In this document: positions 9,222 through 17,500 of the stretch, piece by piece | Numbering within the stretch: position 1 is the first letter of the stretch | Layout: every line of letters starts with the position of its first letter | NCBI RefSeq assembly: GCF_050410795.1 | Contig: NZ_CP191258.1 | Coordinates: forward strand, 4,836,001-4,900,000 | Direction of reading: 5' to 3' | DNA from: Fontivita pretiosa | GTDB lineage: Bacteria; Planctomycetota; Phycisphaerae; Tepidisphaerales; Tepidisphaeraceae | DNA: 64,000 nt | Program-made: the position numbers and the translations under genes | Notes under the pieces: generated by a model | The model's database searches: none | Told to the model about the DNA's origin: nothing | Seen by the model: only the letters and a program-made list of their open reading frames with translations

Positions 9222-11107
9222 AGTTCACGAACCTGACGTTGGAGAGGCACGGGATTTTCGCGGACATCAGCGGCAGCGGCAAGAATGAGCGCGTGGTGAT
9301 CACAGACAGCTATTTCAACGTGAGCGGACCGGGGAACTACAACGGCATTGAGTTCACGTCGGGCTTTCTCAACACCAACATCATCAACAACGTGTTCAAC
9401 GTGTCCGGTTCATGGGGTATCTACGGGTACAACTGGGAGGACTTGGTCATCGCCAACAATCAGTTCACCGGCAATGCCGGAATGCACGTTGACGGGCAAG
9501 CAAACCAGAACACAAAGCTGTTCGTCGAGCAGAACTACTTCAACATCGTGAGGAATCAGGCCGTCGAACTGCAGGGGAAGAGCAACGCGGCCCCGGCCAG
9601 TTCTCCCACGAACCCGATGCTCGCGGGCACGATCGTGCAGGACAATTACTATTACCAACCGCAGAATCAGCCCTATACGTACTTCACCTTGAACAGCTAC
9701 GCCTACTCCGTGCCACTCGACGGACAGATTACGAACGGCGTCCGCGTGTACTGGAGCTTCGATACGATCACGAGGCGCAACTACATGACCGCGCCGATTT
9801 ACGACACGGCTCATGATCGGGGCGTGCGGTACATTTTCGAACTTGGTGGGTTGAACCTTGACAACTACGACAACTACTCGTACGGCGGCCACAGTGTCCA
9901 GGCAACCGACGGCGGTGCCACAGGGGAAATCCGCCACAATCGGTACGAGCAATACCAACAGATAACCGGCCCATCGGGGGTGTCCATTCACGACAACGGA
10001 GCAACTCAGCCGCTGACGTGGGACACCAACCGCCCGATTCCCGGCCCGCACCGTCGGGTGTTCGGGCTGGCGATCACCAGCGGCGCGCTGACGGCCAAGG
10101 GAACGAAGCTCCAAGACACGATCTCGGTCACGACCAGCGGGAGCAACCGCGTGATCACCGTCAACAGCGAGCCGTTCATCTATCCGTCCGGTTCGCTCAG
10201 CTCCGTGACGATCAACGGGGCCGAGCAAACCGACACGATCACGGTCAACAACACCTCCACGATGCCCGTCATCATCGCGCCCAGCGCCGGCGATGACAGC
10301 GTGAACGTCAACACCGCCGGCAGCGGCAGCGCCCTGGTCCGCTTCGACGCCACGCAGCGGATCGGCGAGCTTACCATCGGCGCCGGCGGGGTGGCGCGGC
10401 TGCTGAGCGGGGCCGACAAGGTCCTGACCATCACCGGGATCACGATCAGCGGCAGCGGCAAGCTCGACCTGAACGACAACGACATGATCGTGAAGAACGT
10501 GGGAAGCAGTGGACTGGACGAAATTACCGGCCTGATCAAGACCGCCCTGGAGAACGGCGGCGCGTTCGACTGGCAGGGCGCGGGCATCGGCTCCACGGAG
10601 GCCCACACGCACAACGGCACGGCCGGCAGCTTCCTGTACGGCCTGGGCGTGCTGTGGAACGACCTGTCGCAGGTGGGCGGCTCAGGAGCGATCTACTCGA
10701 GCTTCTCCGGCCAGAGCGTCGTCGCCAGTGACGTGCTCGTGAAGTTCACCTACATGGGGGATGCGGACCTCTCGGGCCAGCTCGACGCGACGGATGCGAG
10801 CCTCCTGGACAATGGCATGGTGAATGAATTGAGCGACTGGATCAACGGCGACTTCGACTACAGCGGCGTGATCGACGCCACCGATATCGCGCTGTTCGAC
10901 AACGCGTGGGTGAACCAGGGCGGGCCGCTGTTTGCGGGAGGGGGGCCGGACAACGTCTACTCCGCCGCGGCCGGGCAGTTGTTCGATGAGTGGGCCGAGA
11001 AGTACGAGCCGCTGTCGCCCGAGGAGCTGATCGAGCTGCACACGAAACTGTACGGCAGCGCGTACGCGGATGCGCTGGCGCTGGTGCAGTCGGGCAAGCT
11101 GCGATGA
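9209..11107 (+). CDS. FN3/beta-helix secreted protein, C-terminal part with dockerin-like module
   Basis: This continues the preceding frame. MFNMKFTNLTLERHG and later N-rich turns (NIINNVFNVSGSWGIYGYNW, IVQDNYYYQPQ) are typical rungs of a right-handed parallel beta-helix. A linker with VTTSGSNRVITVNS repeats follows. The C-terminus carries the module shared with both neighbours: IKTALENGGAFDWQGAGIGS, then DADLSGQLDATDASLLDNG and DFDYSGVIDATDIALFDNAW. There is no PEP-CTERM tail, unlike the neighbours. It is probably a polysaccharide-binding or polysaccharide-degrading exoprotein, with no recognisable catalytic residues. The ATG at 9209 has no Shine-Dalgarno, in keeping with a broken gene rather than a separate one. 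Confidence 0.65.
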   Translation: MFNMKFTNLTLERHGIFADISGSGKNERVVITDSYFNVSGPGNYNGIEFTSGFLNTNIINNVFNVSGSWGIYGYNWEDLVIANNQFTGNAGMHVDGQANQNTKLFVEQNYFNIVRNQAVELQGKSNAAPASSPTNPMLAGTIVQDNYYYQPQNQPYTYFTLNSYAYSVPLDGQITNGVRVYWSFDTITRRNYMTAPIYDTAHDRGVRYIFELGGLNLDNYDNYSYGGHSVQATDGGATGEIRHNRYEQYQQITGPSGVSIHDNGATQPLTWDTNRPIPGPHRRVFGLAITSGALTAKGTKLQDTISVTTSGSNRVITVNSEPFIYPSGSLSSVTINGAEQTDTITVNNTSTMPVIIAPSAGDDSVNVNTAGSGSALVRFDATQRIGELTIGAGGVARLLSGADKVLTITGITISGSGKLDLNDNDMIVKNVGSSGLDEITGLIKTALENGGAFDWQGAGIGSTEAHTHNGTAGSFLYGLGVLWNDLSQVGGSGAIYSSFSGQSVVASDVLVKFTYMGDADLSGQLDATDASLLDNGMVNELSDWINGDFDYSGVIDATDIALFDNAWVNQGGPLFAGGGPDNVYSAAAGQLFDEWAEKYEPLSPEELIELHTKLYGSAYADALALVQSGKLR

Positions 11108-11241
11108 AGCGTCCACTGCGGCGCGAGGATCATTGCGACGGCACACGATTGAGGCACTCGTGTGCCGCCGCCACCGCGAGCGGACTCATTTGCAACTGGT
11201 TCTGATGCGATGTTCTGCCGCCCGGCGCCCGGGATCCGACA

Positions 11242-14163
11242 TCAAGCGACTGCACTTTTGCATCTTCTTCGGGCACGCGACCGCTGGCTTGCGCCGGCGG
11301 CTACGAAAATCGTGACACCCGTCCAGATGCTCGACGGTTCGGGAATGACGCCGCTGCGGACAGCGTTCAGCGCCGCGAGATATTCTCCGCCAAACATCCG
11401 GGCATGCTCGGCGATCAGTGCCTCGGCAAGCGGACCAGCCTGATTCACGTACGCGTTGTCAATCAGGGCATAGTCCGTCGCGTCGATCGTGCCGGAGTAG
11501 TCGAAGTCCCCATTGATCCAGCCGGTGAGGCTGTTCACGTACCCGTTGTCGATGAGGCTGTAATCGGTGGCGTCGATCGAGCCACTGAGGTCGGCATCGC
11601 CGAAGTAGGTGAACTTGACCAGGATCTCATTACCGGTCAGACTCTGCCCGGCGAAGTCGGTGTAGATCGGCCCGCTGCCTCCCACTTGGGCCAAATCGTT
11701 CAGCACCACACCAAGGCCATACAGGAAGCTGCCGGCGGTGGTGTTCTGGACATTGGCCTGCGTGCTGCCGATGCCCGGGCCAAGCCAGTCGAAGTTCCCG
11801 CCATTTTCCAGAGCGGTTTTGATCTGCGCGGTGATGGTCGCGAGGCTGCCGCTGTTGACGATCAGGCTGTTGTTGTTCAGGTCCAGCCGGGTGCCCGCCG
11901 CGATCGAGAGTGTTGTCACGCTGGCCAGCGTTGACGGATCGTTCGCCTGTGATGCGGCGGGGATGACGACGCGACCCTCGTGAATATCGAGCCCGCCGGC
12001 ACGAAGGCGACTGAATGCAACCTCGCCCTGGCCGGTCTTGGTGATCGTTCGGCCCGAGGCGTCCAGCTCGCCGCTGAGTCGCAGCGCACTCTGGGCGTCG
12101 CGGATCCAGAGGTTCAGGTCGTCGGCCAGCACGATGGGGACGGCGATGCGATGCTGCCCGGCCACCACGTTGATCGCCACGGAATCTCCCGGCCCCTGCA
12201 TCGTAATCGTCCCGCCGCCTGTCAGCTCGTATGTGCCGGTGCTGTCGAAGTTGATCATGCCCAGCGTGCGCGGGGTGTTCAGGCCGACGATGCGCGCGCC
12301 AGTTGCGCCGCCGAAATGTGCCGTATGCCCGACATCTCCCGGAACGCCGTTGCTCCAGTTCGCAACCGACTCAAAATCGCCTGAGGCAGAAGCGTTCCAG
12401 AAGTGCCAGTCCGGCGGAGCAGCGAGCGTCAAGTTGTACCGGTCCGTGCCCTTGACGAAGTTGAGGTTGGCAAAGCCGCTGTAGCCGCCGACGTTGTAGT
12501 CGCCGAAAAATCCCGTGAAGCTGATTGTTCCGTCGGGGTTGACGATCGCATTGAGGTTGGTATCCCACTCGGCCATGAGCTGCTGCCATCGCGCGCCGAC
12601 GGGCGTGAGGTTCCAGTTCATGTCGTAGAACGCGCCGTAGGTGGCCTGATCCCACATCGCGCCGCGCCAGAAGCCCCACATGGTAAAGCCGGTGGCGTTG
12701 GGCGTGCCGAACATCATCCGCACGCAGTCCTCGAGGATGCTGGCGTGAAGGTTGGAATCGGTGGACTGGGTATTGGTGCCCGTGCCGGTGCTTTTGATGC
12801 CAAACTCCGTCAGGGCGATGGGCAGGCCGGTTACCGAAAGTCCCTGGAGCACGGACATCATGCGGGCCGCGCCGTGCGGCGACCACATGTTCGCGTTGGC
12901 GCTGGTATCGACATAGTACTGGGCGCCGATGCCCTGCACGGTTCCGCCGGCGTTGCGGATCGCTTCGATGTGCTGGCGATACCAGTTGCCGTAGGCATCT
13001 CCCCATTGGAAGACGTTGTACTCGTTGACGAAGACCTTTGCGTTGGAGCCTGACGCCGCGATCGCCGCCGCCGCTTCGTTGTAGATCCCCGCGACGCCGG
13101 AGGCGCCGTAGGCGTTCCAGTATTGCGTGGTGTGGACCGATTCGTTGTAGATGTCCACCTCGCTGTAGCGGCGAGCGCGGTCGCTGGCGCTGCCGGTGCC
13201 GATGTAGTAGTCGATCCGCTCGCTGATCTCGTCGCGCAGAGCACTGAGCGAACCGGCGCTGCCATTGCTCAGGTGTTGACTGACCCACGTTGGCTGCTGA
13301 TTGCCCCAGATCAGGTTGTGCATCCTCGCCCGCAGATGGTTCTGCTCGGCATAATTCAGGACCAGATCGACGTTGCCCATCTGCACGACGTCCCGCGTGG
13401 CCTCGTTGTTGGCCCACTTGCCGGCGTTTTCCGGCACGACCATGTTGAAGTTCTGGATCAGCCGCGGATGGAAGTTGGAGTAGTACTGCCCCGTGCTGCT
13501 GAGAAAGCTGGCCACGCCGCTCTGGCTGCTGCCGGGCACGGCTGTGCCGAAGTTGAACGCGTGCCGGCGAAGATCGACGTTGACCAGCGTGCCCGGCAAC
13601 AGCGGAATCCCGCCCGGGCCGGTCAAGGTTATTGTCGCAGTGCCCCTGCGATAGTTGTTGATGTACGTATTGGCGGCGGCGATCGCGTTGGCGTTGCTGT
13701 TGACGTTGGCCAGGGATGCGCCGCTGACCTGAAGGCTCTGAATGGTCAGCGAACCGGCAGCGGCTGGAGCGAAGTTATCGTACGCCGCGCGCACGAAGTG
13801 CGTCCCGGCCGGAAGATACACGTTATGAGTGTACGGGCCTGAGGAAGGCGAGACGTTCCAGCTCATGCTGGAGTCGTCCACGGCCAGGCTCAGTCTCGGT
13901 GTGGCGCCGCCCGCGGTGACGTTGCCGGCTGCCTGGATCTGGAACGTCACGGTGGCCGCGCTGGAAAGCGTGATGTAGGTGCCGACATAACCGTTGTCAT
14001 CCAACGTCCAGCCGCTGCCCGAGGCAAACCCGCCGGAGCGAAGCGCCAGGGCGCCGCCGCCGAGCGTACCGGACTGCGCCTGCGCGGTGCCGGCGGCGAC
14101 GAGCAGGCACAACAATGAGATCACACCCGGCAGACGATGGCACCAGACAACCACAGGCGGCAT
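11242..14163 (-). CDS. GH10 endo-beta-1,4-xylanase with dockerin-like and PEP-CTERM modules
   Basis: A secreted xylanase of 973 residues. The ATG giving MPPVVVWCHRLPG has a GGAGGG five bases upstream and starts a signal peptide ending near AQAQ. A jelly-roll carbohydrate-binding region (LSLAVDDSSMSWNVSPSS) precedes the GH10 barrel, recognised by VVPENAGKWANNEAT, RMHNLIWGNQQPTWV, the acid/base Glu341 in DIYNESVHT and the nucleophile Glu453 in LTEFGIKS. Their 112-residue spacing fits GH10. After a beta-rich region comes the shared module (IKTALENGGNFDW, FGDADLSGSIDATDYSLIDN) and a PEP-CTERM tail (IPEPSS, hydrophobic, RSRARRR). It probably acts on xylan outside the cell. Confidence 0.92.
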   Translation of the reverse strand: MPPVVVWCHRLPGVISLLCLLVAAGTAQAQSGTLGGGALALRSGGFASGSGWTLDDNGYVGTYITLSSAATVTFQIQAAGNVTAGGATPRLSLAVDDSSMSWNVSPSSGPYTHNVYLPAGTHFVRAAYDNFAPAAAGSLTIQSLQVSGASLANVNSNANAIAAANTYINNYRRGTATITLTGPGGIPLLPGTLVNVDLRRHAFNFGTAVPGSSQSGVASFLSSTGQYYSNFHPRLIQNFNMVVPENAGKWANNEATRDVVQMGNVDLVLNYAEQNHLRARMHNLIWGNQQPTWVSQHLSNGSAGSLSALRDEISERIDYYIGTGSASDRARRYSEVDIYNESVHTTQYWNAYGASGVAGIYNEAAAAIAASGSNAKVFVNEYNVFQWGDAYGNWYRQHIEAIRNAGGTVQGIGAQYYVDTSANANMWSPHGAARMMSVLQGLSVTGLPIALTEFGIKSTGTGTNTQSTDSNLHASILEDCVRMMFGTPNATGFTMWGFWRGAMWDQATYGAFYDMNWNLTPVGARWQQLMAEWDTNLNAIVNPDGTISFTGFFGDYNVGGYSGFANLNFVKGTDRYNLTLAAPPDWHFWNASASGDFESVANWSNGVPGDVGHTAHFGGATGARIVGLNTPRTLGMINFDSTGTYELTGGGTITMQGPGDSVAINVVAGQHRIAVPIVLADDLNLWIRDAQSALRLSGELDASGRTITKTGQGEVAFSRLRAGGLDIHEGRVVIPAASQANDPSTLASVTTLSIAAGTRLDLNNNSLIVNSGSLATITAQIKTALENGGNFDWLGPGIGSTQANVQNTTAGSFLYGLGVVLNDLAQVGGSGPIYTDFAGQSLTGNEILVKFTYFGDADLSGSIDATDYSLIDNGYVNSLTGWINGDFDYSGTIDATDYALIDNAYVNQAGPLAEALIAEHARMFGGEYLAALNAVRSGVIPEPSSIWTGVTIFVAAGASQRSRARRRCKSAVA
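11413..11623 (-). repeat. Dockerin-like coding repeat, copy B
   Basis: The counterpart of copy A at 6168-6378, inside the GH10 gene. The encoded residues from SLIDNGYVNSLTGWINGDFD through LAEALIA are identical to copy A. Confidence 0.7.
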
Positions 14164-14584
14164 GCAACCCTCCGGGGCGGCGAAGACACAGGTGTCGAGG
14201 TAAACGATTACGCACTGGCCAATGTACGTCGCCAACGCCCGCGCTTCAAGCAAAATCCACCGCCGGGACAACGACAGGCATCTCGCCGGTGCCCAGGAAC
14301 ATGCAGCGATGAACAGCCCGCATGTCGGACTTCGAACTCGAGCGCACCCTGCATGGCCGGGACGGCCATGCTACGAATGGCTCGTCTGGGCTTTCATCGC
14401 ATGCACCTGGGAGTCTGAGCGAAAACGCGGGCGGTCCGAGATACGTATAAACGACAGGCGGGTCGCTCGTGATACAGGCTGGCGTGCCGGTGCGAGCACG
14501 TCGCGCGGGTTTGATTCGATAGGGCAATTACCTACACTGTGCGACGTGCAGTCTGAGAGCGTTTCAGTTGCCGCGCGCTGTGTC
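14164..14584. other. Divergent intergenic region (421 bases)
   Basis: Between the GH10 gene (leftward) and the permease fusion gene (rightward). The rightward frame is open through most of it, but the encoded text has no family character and precedes a clear signal peptide, so I treat it as non-coding. A promoter-like pair is present at 14511-14538. Confidence 0.5.
14511..14538 (+). promoter_or_regulatory. Putative promoter of the permease fusion gene
   Basis: TTGATT (14511-14516) and TACACT (14533-14538) are 16 bases apart. The expected transcript would begin about 40 bases before the ATG at 14585. Hexamer match only. Confidence 0.35.
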
Positions 14585-17500
14585 ATGCGCTGCGTCTCAT
14601 GTTGTCTTGCTCTGGTCCTGTCGCTGACGCTGATCGGCAGCGCCCAAGCGCAGATCGACGATGCGCAGTTCCGACGCGACCTGGAGGCGATTGCTTCACA
14701 CACGTCGCGAATTGTCGGCAGCGACGGATACTATCGCGCCGCCGATTACGTCGAATCGCAAATCCGCTCATTGCCCCAGGTGCAGCTTCAGCGGCACGAG
14801 TTCCCCATCATGGTTCCGGTCACGGAGCAGGCGACTCTGACGCTGCCCGACGGAACGGCCGAACGTGTCTACCCCTTCTGGCCGGCGAGCGTACGGGTCA
14901 ATGCCACGCCTGCGGCGGGGATTCGCGGCAGGCTCGTGTACTGCGGGACGGCCACGCCCGAAGAGATCCCGCCCGCCGACGTGCTCGGGCAAATCGCGGT
15001 GGTCGAATCCAGCGCCGCGGATCGGTGGACGCAGGCGGCGTATTTCGGGGCCAGGGCGATTCTGATTCTGGGTCGCGAGCAGACCAATCACCATGAGCTT
15101 CGCTCGCATGATCTGCTGCTGCCGGTGAACCTGCCGCGGTTCTACGTGCCGCAGGGGCCACTGGCCGAGCGGTTGCGCAAGAGCCTGATCGACGGCGAGG
15201 CGACGCTGCGGGCGAAGGTCACGTGGCAGCGGAAGACCGCGATCAACTTCTACGCCTACGTGCCACCGCGCGTGAAGCTGATTGAGGGCTGGGAGCCGAA
15301 AGTCCCGCCAGCGGCGCTGATGATCGCCGTGCCCTACGATTCCAGCTCGCTGGTGCCGGATCTTTCGCCCGGGGCCAGTCAGGCGGTGCAGGCGGCGGCG
15401 GGGCTGGCGCTGCTGCGCGACCTGGCCAGCCATCCGCTGGATCGTCCGGTGGTGATCTACTTCTCTGGCGGGGATTCAATCCAGTTCATCGCGACGCGGA
15501 ACATGTTGCTGGCGCTGGGCGAGGCGCCGGCGCGGTGGCGGCAGGAGCTGAAGTCGCTGGCCGAGGCTCGCGCCGTCGCCGAGCGGGACTTGCATCGCGC
15601 GCGCCAGGTGGCGTCCGAGCCCTGGCAGCTTGATATCGTGCGGGATCGCAAGCTCATCGACCGCATCGTCAAGATCATCGAAACCGACAGCGCCCTGGAG
15701 CAGGATGTACTGTTTCGGCTGCGGATGAAGTCGCCGGAGCAGCGCGACCCGGACGCCGACGCTCAGGAGAAACGCCTCACTGATCGCCAGGTCCTGCTCA
15801 GCCGCATCAAATACGCCTTCAGCCAGAGGCCCGCGGATCTGGCCCAACCGGAGATGATCGATCATGCCCGGCAGTATGTGGCACGGACGATCCAGCGTCT
15901 GGGCGGCGGGGCCGACGATCGCGGCGGTCACGTGTCCGGGCTGGTCGAGCAGTACGACGACCGGGCGGCGCAGCTTCGCCGCCGTATCGAGCTGTACGAG
16001 TGGCTGACCAGTTGCGTGGGGCGAAATCCCAATCCCTCGGAGCGGGAAAACAATCAGCGACCGATCGAGCTGCTGGTGGGGCTGGATTTGTCGGACAACG
16101 GAGTGCGCGCCGGGCCGGTGTTCTTCGGGCAATACCAGCGGACGAGCAACATCACCGACATTCAGGATTACCGCGACTGGTTCTCGAAGGTGGATCGCGG
16201 CTTTGCCAGGAAGGAGCCGGCCAGCGAGTGGTTCGGACAGGTGAGGCAGGTGATCGACTTTGAGCCGCTGAATCAGTCGCGATCGCCCCAGAGCTTCATT
16301 GCCTCGCCGCTGCCGATCGTTTCGGAGATGGCGCCGGTGTGGGGCGTGCCGGGGATGACGTTCATCACGCTGGACGATCTTCGGCTGCTTCGTGACACGC
16401 CCAACGACACGCTGGATCGATTGAATGTGCAGGCGATTGTTCCGCAGCTTCACGGCGTGCGTGAAGTGCTGTGCAGGGCCTGGAACGACCCGAAATTCCG
16501 CGGCCCGCTGGAGCTGAAACGCAACCGCAATACGGTGCGCGGGCAGGTGGTCAGTCCCTCATCGGGCCGGCCGGTGCCGGATCTGCCCCGTGATGGCTTC
16601 CTGGCGACGTATTACTACGTCACCGGCGTGTCGCGGAAGATCCCGCAGTTCCGCGGGATCCCCTGGACGCTGGGCATTCGCCGCAACGAAGTCCGTGACT
16701 GCGACGCCGAAGGCAACTACATCTTCGAGGGGCTGACCCGCATCGACGCCAACTACGCGCGCGACTACCTGTACCTGGCGGTCGAGGTCTTCCGTATCGA
16801 TCCGGACAGCGGCGCGATCACCGCATCGACCGACCTGGGCAAGCAGGCCGGCGACATCAAGCTCTATGCCGACCTCCGCCAGGACCTCAACCCGATGCGC
16901 AGCCTGGTGTTCAACTGCGAGGAGTTCACGCTGGCCGGCGTGTATGACCCGCGGTTCCTGCAGGCGCTGGGGGACGTGATCATCCTCGACGCCCGCCGAA
17001 ATGCTGAACCGCAGCGTTACAACGTGACGATCCACAACCAGCTCCTGGCCGGCTTCATCGAGCCGGGATCGCGCGTGTATCTGCCGATCCGCTACGGCCG
17101 GGTGGGCAACCGGCTGCTGTTGCTCAACATGCCCCCTCCCGCCGATACCCCCGCAGAGCCGCGCGGTTCCCCCTCTCCCGGTACTCCGGCAGAGCCGCGC
17201 AGTGCCCCCTCTCCCGGTACCCCAGCAGAGGCGCGCAGTGCCCACTCTCCCGGTGCTCCGGCAGAGGCGCGCAGTTCCCCCTCTCCCGGTACTCCGGGAG
17301 AGGGCAGGGGTGAGGGTTCTGTCTCGAACACCCACAATCCCCCGACCGCGCAACGCAGCCCTGGCCAGAACCCACAACCAGATTACCGGCACAGGAGCAG
17401 TCGTGGCGCCGCAGTCCGCGGCGAAGGACTCGGATTCACCGCGGAGCAACTGAACAACCTCGGTCCGCTGTCGCTGGTGACCAGCCGGGATTTCTGGCGA

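Noticed and set aside
9410..10612. A 400-codon minus-strand frame in the beta-helix gene
   Set aside because: No family character, while the plus strand carries beta-helix rungs and the shared module.
17148..17320. Possible CRISPR array
   Set aside because: The 36-base unit repeats directly without spacers and lies inside an intact coding frame.
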